Of a stretch of 64,000 nucleotides of DNA, positions 1 to 8,233 are shown piece after piece. The stretch lies in the NCBI GenBank assembly GCA_964399635.1, contig CAYNRU010000043.1, positions 138,484 through 202,483 on the forward strand, read 5' to 3'. The DNA is from UBA4615 sp964399635. Its GTDB lineage: Bacteria > Pseudomonadota > Gammaproteobacteria > Burkholderiales > Burkholderiaceae_E. Every line of letters begins with the position of its first letter. Within the stretch, counting starts at the first letter, position 1. The position numbers and the translations under genes were made by a program. The notes under the pieces were generated by a model. That model searched no databases and was not told the origin of the DNA. It saw only the letters and a list, made by a program, of their open reading frames with translations.

Positions 1-169
1 AGGCGTCGCGGCCCTCCTGTTCGCGGATCACCTCGCCGAGGATGCGTCCGAGGAGCCGGATGTCGCGGATCGCGGGGTCGCGCTCGTTGACGGCGAGGGC
101 GGCGGGCTTGCGCGCGCGGCGGTGCGCGGCAGGGGCCGACGCCTTGGGCTTGCGCGGGGCGAGGGGCAT
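1..169 (-). CDS. ppc: Phosphoenolpyruvate carboxylase, N-terminal part (gene runs off the window)
   Basis: About 56 residues are visible on the minus strand. After a basic, Ala/Pro-rich leader they reach a stretch reading RDIRLLGRILGEVIREQEG, which is the conserved N-terminal signature of bacterial PEP carboxylase. That enzyme carboxylates PEP to oxaloacetate in the cytoplasm to refill the TCA cycle. The ATG at 169 is chosen; a GTG at 184 in the same frame is possible, and neither has a clear Shine-Dalgarno. The catalytic parts lie outside the window. The 241 bases up to the next gene presumably hold its promoter; I see no recognisable sites there. Confidence 0.8.
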   Translation of the reverse strand, partial: MPLAPRKPKASAPAAHRRARKPAALAVNERDPAIRDIRLLGRILGEVIREQEGRDA

Positions 170-410
170 GGAGCGGGTGATCACGGGAGCGGTGGCCTGA
201 CGGAGGTGGTCATCTACAAGCAAGGAGTAAACCACACGAGGCGGGTGCGGGCGACGCGTGGCGCCGGCGCGCGGGCCTGGCGGGCCGCCCCGGCCGACAC
301 CGGCGTGGGGCGCGACGCACGAAACGGGGGCATCCCGGCCCCGGGCCGTGCCCGGCGCGGCGCCTGCGGCAGGGGCGGCCTCAGCGCGCGGCCAAGCCGC
401 GGTCCGACGC

Positions 411-2120
411 TCAGCCCCCGATCTCGGCCGCAGCCCGCAGCCCCCACCACGCCGCCTCCTCGAACACCGAGTAGCCGGACAGCTCCGAGTGCGCATAGCG
501 CACCGGCCCCGACGCGGCGCGCAGCGCGGCCAGCAGCGGGCTCTCGAGGAAGCCGGGCGAGGGCGCGGCGATACCATGGCCGCGCACCGTGACCTCCACG
601 CGCACGACGTCGCGCCACACCCGGTGGCCGTAGGCGCTCTCCAGGTCCAGGCCCACCAGCGCGAGCCACGCGCGCGGGTCCGGCTCGCCGGGGGCGGCGA
701 GCAGCGCCTCGAGCGCCTGCGCCGCGTCGCGCTCGCGCGGCACGAAGGCGCGGTACGCGCTCATCACGACCGGGCCGGTGGTGTCGATGCGGATCGACTG
801 GTGCTGCGCGTGCACGAAGCCCAGCGCCGGGCTGCCGTGCACGATGCTGTCCCAGGCCAGCTCGCTCGGATGCCCGTCGTCGTCGGCGGCGGGCCGCTCG
901 GCGGGTGGCCGGCGCAGCAGCACGTTGGCGATCGTCCAGGGCACGCGCCGCGCGCTGGCGCCTCGGGGGTCGAGCCGGCCGATCGACTCGCCGAGCTCGG
1001 GCACCATCCGCGCCGCGATCGCGAGCGGCGTGGCCACGACCACGCGGCGGGCGCGGATCACGATCGGCACCGGCTCGGCCCCGGGCCCGCCCTCCTCCCA
1101 GCCGAACAGGCGCGCGCCGTCGCCCTGCTGCTCGATGCGCTCCACCGACACCGCGCGCAGCCGGCCAGCCGCCGCCGCCGGCGCGGCCAGGTGGCGCGCG
1201 AGCGGCGCGAGGCCGTCGGGCCAGGTGAGCACCGCGCCCGGCTCGGCGTTGCGGGCCTGACCCCCGCGGCTCGCGAAGTAGTGCACCAGCGCCCAGGCAG
1301 AGACCTCCTCGAGCGTCGCGCCAAACTCATCGCGCGCAGCGTAGTCGAGGTACCAGCGCAGCGCCGGGTCGCGCCAGCCCTGCGCGTCGAGCCAGGCCGC
1401 GGCATCCAGCCGGTCGAGCGCGCGCGACGGCGCGTCGGCCGAGGACAGCGCGACCGGCACCACGAAGGCGCGCCGCCCGTCCGCACCGCGCTCGGCGGCC
1501 AGCCCCTGCACGTGCTCGAAGAAGGCCGCGGTCTGCGCGCGCCCGTCCGCGTCCTGGGCGTGGCGCGGCACCATGCCCGACGCCCACAGGCCGCCCGACA
1601 GCACCCGCTCGGCGGGGCCGTGCACCAGCACGCGCTCGTCGTAGGTGGGCGCCTGCGCGGCGACGCCCTCGAGCAGCACGCCCGCGTCGGCCAGCAGCTC
1701 GCGCATGTGCCGCGACTCGGTCGAGGGCAGCGGCAGGTAGTGGCTGCCGGCGGGGCAGGCCAGGCCGCCCACGCGGGTGCCCGCCGCGTTGCCCAGCGGC
1801 TCGGGCCCGGTCAGCACCCAGTGGTCGCGATGGCCTGCCCGGTCGAGCTGCCACGCGCAGGCCAGGCCGGCCACGCCGGCCCCCACGATGGCCACGTCGA
1901 TCCGGTGGGTGGCGGCGGCGCGCCAGTCGGCGTAGCCGGGCGGACCCTGCTGCCAGCGCTCGCGCAGCCGGTGGCCTGCCTCGCGGCCGGGCGCATGGAC
2001 CGCGACCGGCGGCGGCACCCAGACCGGGCGGCGGTCGCAGCCGGCGAGCGCCGCCGCCAGGCCCGCGCCCGGCAGCGCCAGCCCGGCCCGCAGCAGCCTT
2101 CGCCGGTCAGCGCGCGACAC
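411..2120 (-). CDS. Exported FAD-dependent oxidoreductase, amine-oxidase-like
   Basis: A 569-aa flavoprotein. The N-terminus carries a twin-arginine-like run (residues 6-8) and a lipobox ending LAGC with Cys28, so a Tat-exported lipoprotein is plausible. A Rossmann FAD-binding motif GAGVAGLACAWQ begins at about residue 80, preceded by a hydrophobic strand. The rest resembles flavin amine oxidases and phytoene-desaturase-like enzymes. The GTG start overlaps the stop of the upstream spermidine-synthase-like gene by 14 bases, so the two are probably translationally coupled. Together with the SpeE-like and SpeD-like neighbours this suggests oxidation of a polyamine or a related amine at the membrane, but the substrate is inference. 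Confidence 0.7.
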   Translation of the reverse strand: MSRADRRRLLRAGLALPGAGLAAALAGCDRRPVWVPPPVAVHAPGREAGHRLRERWQQGPPGYADWRAAATHRIDVAIVGAGVAGLACAWQLDRAGHRDHWVLTGPEPLGNAAGTRVGGLACPAGSHYLPLPSTESRHMRELLADAGVLLEGVAAQAPTYDERVLVHGPAERVLSGGLWASGMVPRHAQDADGRAQTAAFFEHVQGLAAERGADGRRAFVVPVALSSADAPSRALDRLDAAAWLDAQGWRDPALRWYLDYAARDEFGATLEEVSAWALVHYFASRGGQARNAEPGAVLTWPDGLAPLARHLAAPAAAAGRLRAVSVERIEQQGDGARLFGWEEGGPGAEPVPIVIRARRVVVATPLAIAARMVPELGESIGRLDPRGASARRVPWTIANVLLRRPPAERPAADDDGHPSELAWDSIVHGSPALGFVHAQHQSIRIDTTGPVVMSAYRAFVPRERDAAQALEALLAAPGEPDPRAWLALVGLDLESAYGHRVWRDVVRVEVTVRGHGIAAPSPGFLESPLLAALRAASGPVRYAHSELSGYSVFEEAAWWGLRAAAEIGG

Positions 2121-3621
2121 GGGCCCAGTCGTCGTGGAAGTACTGCACTAGGCGCTGCGTGTTGAGCCAGTTGGGCTCCACCGCGCGCGGCCCCATGTCG
2201 GGCGGGAAGGTGAACATCTGCGCGGTGACCGCGGCGTCCAGGAAGCGCGTCGGCACGCGGTAGCGCACCGGCGGCACGAAGCCCGGCCGCAGCGACGCCG
2301 CGATGAAGCCCCACTCGCCGAAGGACGGCACGTGTGCATGGTAGGGCGTCGTCGAGAAGCCCGCCTCCTTCAGCGTCGCGTCGATGGACCAGTAGGCGTT
2401 CGGCGCGAACCACGGCGAGGCCGCCTGGATCCCGACCTGGGAGTGCGGCGCCAGCACCCGCCTGAGCATCGTGTAGAACGGCACCGAGTACAGCTTGCCC
2501 AGGCTGTGGTTCGCCGGATCGGGGAAGTCGATGATCACCACGTCGAAGGTCTCGCGCGCCGACTCGAGCCACTGGAATGCATCCTGGTTGACGACAGTCA
2601 CCCGCGCATCGCGCAGCGCCCCCCGGTTGAGCGCGACCAGGTCGGGCGCGCTCGCGAACAGGCCGGTCATCGCCGCGTCCAGGTCCACCAGCACCACCTG
2701 CGTGACCGACGGATAGCGCAGCACCTCGCGCGCTGCCAGCCCGTCGCCCCCGCCCATCACCAGCACGCGGCGCGGCTCCGGATGGTTCTCCATCGCCGGC
2801 AGCACCAGCGCCTCGTGGTAGCGATGCTCGTCGCGCGACGAGAACTGCAGGTTGCCGTTGAGGTACAGCCGCAGGTCGTCCTTCCAGCGGGTGACCACCA
2901 TCCGCTGGTAGGGCGAGGACGCCGCATGCACGATCTCGTCGCCGAACAGGCCGCGCTCGGCCCAGCCGACCAGCCGGTCGGACCCGGTCATGCCCAGCGC
3001 CAGCACCGCCAGCACGCCGAAGCCCCGCAGCATCATCGGGCGCCACTGCGGCAGCTCGCGGCGGAACGCGTGCGCGACCCACAGGCCCACCACCGCGTTC
3101 AGGATGCCGAACAGCAGCGCCGTGCGCGCCAGCCCGAGCCGCGGGGCGAAGAACAGCGGGAACAGCACCGACACCGCCAGCGCGCCCAGGTAGTCGAAGG
3201 TGAGCACCCGGGACACCAGGTCGGCGAACTCGTTCTTCCTCTGGTTCAGGACCCGCATCACCAGCGGGATCTCCATGCCCACCAGGATGCCGATGATCAG
3301 CACGATCGCGTACAGGGCCACGCGAAACGGCGTGCCCGCCCATGCGAAGGCGACGAACAGCACCGACGCCGACACGCCCCCCGCCAGCGCGACCAGCAGC
3401 TCGATCTCGACGAAGCGCGCCAGCACGTCGGCGTCCCGCACGTAGCGCGACAGGTGCGCGCCGATGCCCATCGCGAAGAGGTAGACGCCGATGATCGTGG
3501 AGAACTGCAGCACCGAGTCGCCGAGCAGGTAGCTGGCGAGCGCCGCCGCGACCAGCTCGTAGGCCAGCCCGCAGGAGGCGACGACGAAGACGGCGAGGAT
3601 GAGCAGGTGGTTCAGGCGCAT
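2107..3621 (-). CDS. Membrane-anchored spermidine-synthase-like protein (COG4262 type)
   Basis: A 504-aa protein. The first ~210 residues are mostly hydrophobic helices (about six or seven membrane segments, starting with a signal-anchor-like helix). The C-terminal half is a class I aminopropyltransferase-like domain with the nucleotide loop GGGDG at about residue 290 and the active-site-like stretch DFPDPANHS at about 365. Soluble spermidine synthases are ~280-300 aa, so this is the fused membrane form. The frame is open further upstream, but the ATG at 3621 is chosen because hydrophobic sequence starts there and the upstream part lies antisense to the DUF350 gene. The likely role is transfer of an aminopropyl or similar group from decarboxylated AdoMet, which the nearby SpeD-like enzyme could supply. 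Confidence 0.75.
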   Translation of the reverse strand: MRLNHLLILAVFVVASCGLAYELVAAALASYLLGDSVLQFSTIIGVYLFAMGIGAHLSRYVRDADVLARFVEIELLVALAGGVSASVLFVAFAWAGTPFRVALYAIVLIIGILVGMEIPLVMRVLNQRKNEFADLVSRVLTFDYLGALAVSVLFPLFFAPRLGLARTALLFGILNAVVGLWVAHAFRRELPQWRPMMLRGFGVLAVLALGMTGSDRLVGWAERGLFGDEIVHAASSPYQRMVVTRWKDDLRLYLNGNLQFSSRDEHRYHEALVLPAMENHPEPRRVLVMGGGDGLAAREVLRYPSVTQVVLVDLDAAMTGLFASAPDLVALNRGALRDARVTVVNQDAFQWLESARETFDVVIIDFPDPANHSLGKLYSVPFYTMLRRVLAPHSQVGIQAASPWFAPNAYWSIDATLKEAGFSTTPYHAHVPSFGEWGFIAASLRPGFVPPVRYRVPTRFLDAAVTAQMFTFPPDMGPRAVEPNWLNTQRLVQYFHDDWARVAR

Positions 3622-3702
3622 GGCGGGCGGCTCGACGGGTCCCGGAAGCCCCGGGGTGCTGCTATTCTGCCGACGGCCAGACGCCGAACGGAGCGAACGT
3701 CG

Positions 3703-4107
3703 ATGGACGCGATGCAGTTGTCCGAGATCGTACTCAACTACACAGCCTACCTGGTGACCGGGCTGCTGCTGCTGGCGCTGTTCTTCGTGGTCTACACCCG
3801 CATCACGCCGCACGAAGAGCGCCACCACGTCCGCAACGGCAACACCGCGGTGGCGCTGTTCCTGAGCGGCGCGATGGTCGGGTTCACGCTGACCATCGCC
3901 TCCGGCATCCTGACCCATGTCCACTACGCGAATTTCGTCGCCTGGATCGTCAGCGCGCTGGTGGTCCAGCTGATCGCCTACGCGGTGATGAACCGGCTCA
4001 TCCCGGACCTCAGCCGCCAGCTCGAGGAGAACAACGTGGCGGTCGGCACCATGGGCGGTGCGGCCGCCCTGTGCGCGGGCATGATCAACGCCGCCTGCGT
4101 GTTCTGA
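3703..4107 (+). CDS. DUF350 (YjfL-type) membrane protein
   Basis: A 134-aa protein made almost entirely of four hydrophobic helices, matching the two-repeat architecture of DUF350 proteins. GGAG at about 3689 precedes the ATG at 3703 with acceptable spacing. It is divergent from the SpeE-like gene, with 81 bases between the two starts, so a shared bidirectional promoter region is likely. DUF350 genes are known to sit near SPFH, DUF4178, AdoMet decarboxylase and spermidine-synthase-like genes; the molecular role is unknown. It is probably the first gene of the plus-strand set ending at 7250. Confidence 0.8.
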   Translation: MDAMQLSEIVLNYTAYLVTGLLLLALFFVVYTRITPHEERHHVRNGNTAVALFLSGAMVGFTLTIASGILTHVHYANFVAWIVSALVVQLIAYAVMNRLIPDLSRQLEENNVAVGTMGGAAALCAGMINAACVF

Positions 4108-4171
4108 GCCCGGCCGCCACGGCCCGGCACACAGTGTTTCCAGTCAACCCGCGACCGACAGGGGGTTTGCC

Positions 4172-5182
4172 ATGAGCATCGGTTCCTTCATCAAGAAGCA
4201 GTTCATCGACATCATCCAGTGGCCCGAGCAGCCACCGGACGTGCTGATGTGGCGGTTCCCGATGCAGGACCAGGAGATCCAGTACGGCGGATCCCTGACC
4301 GTCCGGGAAGCCCAGGCGGCGGTGTTCGTGAACGAGGGCACGGTCGCCGACGTGTTCGCGCCCGGCATGTACACGCTGACCACGCAGACCCTGCCGGTAC
4401 TGACCTACCTCAAGAACTGGGACAAGCTCTTCGAGTCGCCGTTCAAGTCCGACGTGTACTTCGTGTCCACCCGGCAGCTGCTCGGGCGCCGCTGGGGCAC
4501 GGCGCAGGCGATCTCGGTCCGCGACAAGGACTTCGGCATGGTGCGCATGCGCGCCTTCGGCCTGTACGCCTACCGCATCACCGACCCGAAGAAGTTCTTC
4601 ACCGAGGTGGCCGGCAACCGCGCCGAGATCCGCGCCGACGAGATGGACGAGCAGCTCGACGGCACCGTGCTCTCCAGCCTCGCGACCGCGATCGGCGCCT
4701 CGGGCGTGCCCTTCCTCGACATGGCCGCCAACCAGACGGTGATGGCCCAGGCGATCGGGGCGCAGATCCAGCCCGCCTTCAACGCCATGGGCCTGACGCT
4801 CGAGAGCTTCATGATCCAGTCGATCAGCCTGCCCGACGACCTGCAGGCCGCGCTCGACAAGCGGATCGCGATGGGCATGGCCGGCGACCTCGCCGCCTAT
4901 ACCCGGTTCCAGACCGCCAACGCGATCCCGATCGCGGCGGGCAACGAGGGCGGGCTGGCCGGGCTGGGCGCCAACCTCGGCGTGGGCGCCGCGATCGGCG
5001 CGGCGATGGGGCAGTCGATGGCAGCGGGCCTGCCCGCGGCCTCAGGCGCTCCGGCCGCCCCCGCCGCAGAGTCGCCGTCCGATCGGCTCGGCACGCTCAA
5101 GGGCCTGCTGGACCAGGGGCTCATCACGCAGGCCGACTTCGACGCCACCAAGGCCGAGATCCTGAAGAAGCTGGCGGGCTGA
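4172..5182 (+). CDS. SPFH/Band-7 protein with C-terminal SHOCT domain
   Basis: A 336-aa protein. Residues ~10-240 resemble the COG4260 SPFH family, with a basic amphipathic N-terminus rather than a transmembrane helix, so peripheral membrane scaffolding is likely. A Gly/Ala-rich linker (about 245-300) follows, then a SHOCT domain: two short helices around GLLDQGLITQADFDATKAEI at the extreme C-terminus, a typical oligomerisation tail. An AGGGGG-like Shine-Dalgarno lies 8-13 bases before the ATG. It sits between DUF350 and DUF4178 genes in the same direction, so it probably organises the membrane module. Confidence 0.8.
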   Translation: MSIGSFIKKQFIDIIQWPEQPPDVLMWRFPMQDQEIQYGGSLTVREAQAAVFVNEGTVADVFAPGMYTLTTQTLPVLTYLKNWDKLFESPFKSDVYFVSTRQLLGRRWGTAQAISVRDKDFGMVRMRAFGLYAYRITDPKKFFTEVAGNRAEIRADEMDEQLDGTVLSSLATAIGASGVPFLDMAANQTVMAQAIGAQIQPAFNAMGLTLESFMIQSISLPDDLQAALDKRIAMGMAGDLAAYTRFQTANAIPIAAGNEGGLAGLGANLGVGAAIGAAMGQSMAAGLPAASGAPAAPAAESPSDRLGTLKGLLDQGLITQADFDATKAEILKKLAG

Positions 5183-5198
5183 GGCCGCCGCGCGCCGC

Positions 5199-6737
5199 AT
5201 GTTCAGTGCCGCCTGCCCGTCGTGTGGCGCGAAGGTCTCGCTGCGCGCGAGCCAGTCGAGCGCGGCCGTCTGCGGGTTCTGCAAGAGCACGCTGGTGCGC
5301 GATGCCGACGCGCTCAGGCGGGTCGGCGTGCAGGGCGAGCTGCTCGAGGACTACTCGCGCGTGCAGGTGGGCACCGGCGGGCGCTTCGAGGGACGCTCGT
5401 TCACCGTCGTGGGCCGGATCCAGCTGCGCTACGACGACGGCGCCTGGAACGAGTGGCACCTCCTGTTCGAGGACGGCGGCAACGGCTGGCTGAGCGAGGC
5501 CTCGGGCCAGTACGCGGTCACCTTCGACGAGGGCCCTGCCAGCGGCGCACCGGGCTTCGACGCGCTCAGGCCCGGCATGACCGTCGGCCTCAAGGGCAAG
5601 CCCCACACCCTGACCGACAAGCGCACGGCGCGCTGCACCGCCGCCGAGGGCGAGCTGCCCTTCCCCGCCGACAGCCGCTGGGAGGCCCGGGTGGCCGACC
5701 TGCGCGCGGGCGAGCGCCTGCTGACGCTCGACTACTCCGAAGGCGAGCCGCCCAAGCTCTATCGGGGTACCGCGCTCGCGCTCGAGGCGCTGCAGCCCAC
5801 GCTGCTGCGCGCGCTCGCCGTGGTCGGGGAGACCGCGGGCGCGCTGCCCGGCGCCCTGCAGACGCTGGACTGCCCCGCCTGCGGCGCGCCGGTACGCTTC
5901 GTGACCCAGATCGCCACGCTGGTCACCTGCAAGGCCTGCAAGAGCGACCTGTCGGCGCAGGCGCAGGGCCTGGTCGTGGAGGTCGCGCGCGCCGACGCGG
6001 CCGAGCGCCGCACGTCGATCGCGCTGGGCGCCGAGGGCGAGCTGCGCGGCGAGCGCTACACCGTCATCGGCATCCTCGCCCGGCGCACCGACGACGATCC
6101 CGCCGAATGGTTCGAGTACCTGCTCTACAGCCCCGGCGCGGGGCTCCGGTGGATCGTGCAGGTGGGGCATGCGTTCCAGTGGGTCGAGGTGCTCAACGCT
6201 GCGCCCGAGCTGTCCGGGGGCAGCGCCCGCCTGGACGGCGCGTCCTACGCCAGCCACGAGGCCTACGCCGCGCTGACCACCTGGGTCGCGGGCAGCTTCA
6301 ACTGGCGCCCGCGGGTCGGTGACCGCTGCGGCGTGACCGAGTACGTCCGCGGCATGGGGCCGGGCCGGGTCGTGCTGAGCGCCGAGAAGACCGACGCCGA
6401 GCTCACCTGGTCGCGCGCGGTGGACCTGCCGGCCGAGGAGGTCCTGCGGGCCTTCCCGCGGGACGCCACGGCCGGGGCCGTCGCCGCGCCGGCCGCAGCG
6501 GCCGGAAAGCCCGGGTCGACGGCGCGCGTGGACCTCGGGGCCCGCAAGCTCAACGACCTCGCGATCCTGTTCAGCATCCTGCTCGTGGTGCTGGCGCTGC
6601 CGACGGTCTTCGTCGGCGACTTCGGCGAATCGATCGACACCGTGGCGATCGCGCTGCTCGCGCTCTGGGCACCCGTGTACTGGCTCGGCCGGCGACGCAG
6701 CGACGACAGCGACGGCGACGGCGACGGCGGGGACTGA
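5199..6737 (+). CDS. DUF4178 protein with two zinc ribbons and C-terminal membrane anchor
   Basis: A 512-aa protein with two similar halves. Each begins with a CxxC...CxxC zinc ribbon (residues ~5-29, CPSCG and CGFCK; residues ~223-246, CPACG and CKACK). Each ribbon is followed by a DUF4178-type beta-rich unit containing an FTVVGRIQLRYDDG-like or YTVIGILARRTDD-like strand and a W-E-Y/W-H-L segment. The C-terminus has two hydrophobic helices (about 455-500) and an Asp/Gly-rich tail. It starts 16 bases after the SPFH stop. Nothing enzymatic is visible; it is probably a membrane-tethered adaptor for the SPFH/DUF350 assembly. Confidence 0.75.
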   Translation: MFSAACPSCGAKVSLRASQSSAAVCGFCKSTLVRDADALRRVGVQGELLEDYSRVQVGTGGRFEGRSFTVVGRIQLRYDDGAWNEWHLLFEDGGNGWLSEASGQYAVTFDEGPASGAPGFDALRPGMTVGLKGKPHTLTDKRTARCTAAEGELPFPADSRWEARVADLRAGERLLTLDYSEGEPPKLYRGTALALEALQPTLLRALAVVGETAGALPGALQTLDCPACGAPVRFVTQIATLVTCKACKSDLSAQAQGLVVEVARADAAERRTSIALGAEGELRGERYTVIGILARRTDDDPAEWFEYLLYSPGAGLRWIVQVGHAFQWVEVLNAAPELSGGSARLDGASYASHEAYAALTTWVAGSFNWRPRVGDRCGVTEYVRGMGPGRVVLSAEKTDAELTWSRAVDLPAEEVLRAFPRDATAGAVAAPAAAAGKPGSTARVDLGARKLNDLAILFSILLVVLALPTVFVGDFGESIDTVAIALLALWAPVYWLGRRRSDDSDGDGDGGD

Positions 6738-6742
6738 CGGCC

Positions 6743-6907
6743 ATGCGCGCCCTGTACACCCTGTTCGCGTGCGTCGTCCTGGTCGTGTCGGCCGTCGCCA
6801 TCTATACCGGCGACAGCCGCTCCGGGCTCAGCGGCACCGGCTACCGGGGCGGCGGCGGCGGGTACTCCGGTGGCAGCGGGTACTCCGGTGGCAGCGGACA
6901 CAAGTAG
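6743..6907 (+). CDS. Small Gly-rich membrane peptide
   Basis: A 54-aa reading frame between the DUF4178 and AdoMet decarboxylase genes. It has one N-terminal hydrophobic helix (ALYTLFACVVLVVSAVAIYT) and then a Gly/Ser/Tyr-rich tail. The tail is encoded partly by a perfect 18-bp tandem duplication (6861-6896). It starts 5 bases after the DUF4178 stop and its end overlaps the start region of the SpeD-like gene, as expected for an operon member. No family is recognised; the overlap and membrane helix make translation plausible. Confidence 0.55.
   Translation: MRALYTLFACVVLVVSAVAIYTGDSRSGLSGTGYRGGGGGYSGGSGYSGGSGHK
6861..6896 (+). repeat. 18-bp perfect tandem duplication inside the small peptide gene
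   Basis: The unit ggtactccggtggcagcg occurs twice back to back. In one frame it encodes Gly/Ser/Tyr repeats of the small peptide. In another frame each copy supplies an in-frame GTG (6870 and 6888) that could start the downstream AdoMet decarboxylase gene. Confidence 0.9.
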
Positions 6908-7250
6908 CGCGCTGCGCGCGCGCCACGTGCTGGCCGACCTGCTGCAGGTCGACCCAGCGCTGCTGCGCGACGCCGCGGCGATCGAGGCGCTGATGCGCGC
7001 GGCGGCTGCCGCGGCGGGCGCCCGCGTGATCGCGGGCCACTTCCATCGCTTCGGTGGCGAGGGCGGCGTCACCGGCGTGCTGATGCTGGCCGAGTCGCAC
7101 ATGTCGATCCACACCTGGCCCGAGATCGGGCTGGCCGCGGTGGATGCGTTCATGTGCGGCGACGCCCGGGCCGAGGTGGCGGTGGCCTGGCTCGAGCGGG
7201 GGCTCGGCGCGGCGCCGTGCGCGATACGGGTGATCGAGCGCGGCGCCTGA
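6870..7250 (+). CDS. S-adenosylmethionine decarboxylase proenzyme (SpeD type, class 1B)
   Basis: About 120-126 aa, normal for the bacterial short AdoMet decarboxylase. The processing and active-site signature ESHMSIHTWPE is intact: cleavage before Ser gives the pyruvoyl group. The downstream His of SIH and the Cys of DAFMCG correspond to the catalytic His and Cys of the Thermotoga/Bacillus enzymes. The product, decarboxylated AdoMet, is the aminopropyl donor for spermidine-synthase-like enzymes such as the one encoded at 2107-3621. Start candidates are GTG 6870 and GTG 6888; neither has a clear Shine-Dalgarno, and the later one gives the more typical length. Confidence 0.85.
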   Translation: MAAGTPVAADTSSALRARHVLADLLQVDPALLRDAAAIEALMRAAAAAAGARVIAGHFHRFGGEGGVTGVLMLAESHMSIHTWPEIGLAAVDAFMCGDARAEVAVAWLERGLGAAPCAIRVIERGA

Positions 7251-7269
7251 TGGGGCCACGGCCCGCGCG

Positions 7270-8190
7270 TCAGGCCAGCGTCTTCCTGAAGAACGCGACC
7301 GTCCGGTCCCACGACAGCTTCGCGGCCGGCTCGCTGTAGCGCGGCGTCGCGTTGTTGTGGAAGCCGTGCTGCGTGCCCGGGTACACGTGCGCCTCGTACG
7401 AGGCGCCCGCGCTGGCGAGCGCCGCCTCGAAAGCCGGCCGCATCCCGTTGATGCCGGCGTCGTTCTCCGCGTAGTGGACCAGCAGCGGCGCCTTGATGCG
7501 CGGCACGCTCGCGGTCTCGGCCGCGGCGCCGTAGTACGGCACGCCCGCCTGCATGTCGGCGCCCATCGTGGCCGCCAGCCAGTTGGTGGTACCCCCGCCC
7601 CAGCAGAAGCCGGTGACGCCGAGCTTGCCGTTGGACAGTGCATGCGCCTTGAGGAAGCGCGCGCTGTTGAGCATGTCGGTGCGCAGCTGGCCCTGGTCGA
7701 GCTTGGCCTGCAGCGCGCGGCCGTCGTCGTCGTTGCCCGGGTAGCCGCCCACCGGCCACAGGCCGTCGGGCGCGAGCGCGACGAAGCCGTCCACCGCGGC
7801 GCGGCGCGCCACGTCCTCGATGTAGGGATTGAGGCCACGGTTCTCGTGGATCACCAGCACCGCCGGGAACGGCCCGGTCCCCGCCGGCTGCACCAGATAG
7901 CCGCGCATCTGCCCGGAAGTGCCCCCCGGCGACGCATAGCTCACGTACTGAGCCTTGATGCGCGAGTCGGTGAACGAGACCGTCTGCGCCTGGGCGTAAC
8001 GCGGCATCAGCGCCTGCGCCATCGCCAGGCCGCCAGCCGTCACCGCCGCGGCGCGCAGCAGGAAGGTCCGGCGGTCGATCTGCCCGTGGCAGTACTCGTC
8101 GTAGAGGTCGAACACACGCTGGTCGATCTCGAACTGGGTGACTTCCTGGGCATGAACCGGCATCGAAGGTCCGACCTCGGTCGGCTCCAT
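7270..8190 (-). CDS. Exported dienelactone-hydrolase family protein
   Basis: A 306-aa alpha/beta hydrolase. A twin-arginine motif (DRRTFLLRAAAV, about residues 39-50) followed by a hydrophobic run and Ala-rich cleavage region implies Tat export, although it sits behind a ~38-residue leader. The dienelactone hydrolase triad is visible: nucleophile Cys196 in GFCWGGG, Asp244 in AENDAG, His at 275/278 in QHGFHN, and the accessory Glu116 in IHENRG. The real substrate of such exported paralogues is generally unknown. An alternative ATG lies at 8163. It is convergent with the SpeD-like gene. Confidence 0.8.
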   Translation of the reverse strand: MEPTEVGPSMPVHAQEVTQFEIDQRVFDLYDEYCHGQIDRRTFLLRAAAVTAGGLAMAQALMPRYAQAQTVSFTDSRIKAQYVSYASPGGTSGQMRGYLVQPAGTGPFPAVLVIHENRGLNPYIEDVARRAAVDGFVALAPDGLWPVGGYPGNDDDGRALQAKLDQGQLRTDMLNSARFLKAHALSNGKLGVTGFCWGGGTTNWLAATMGADMQAGVPYYGAAAETASVPRIKAPLLVHYAENDAGINGMRPAFEAALASAGASYEAHVYPGTQHGFHNNATPRYSEPAAKLSWDRTVAFFRKTLA

Positions 8191-8233
8191 GGTGGTGGGC
8201 GACCGCGCAATCTATCGGCCCGCAGGCCGCGGG

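Noticed and set aside
258..2165. Long open frame on the plus strand, 635 codons, antisense to the FAD oxidoreductase gene
   Set aside because: The composition is Arg/Ala/Gly-rich as expected of a frame opposite a GC-rich gene, and there are no motifs. The minus-strand frame carries the signal, lipobox and FAD motif.
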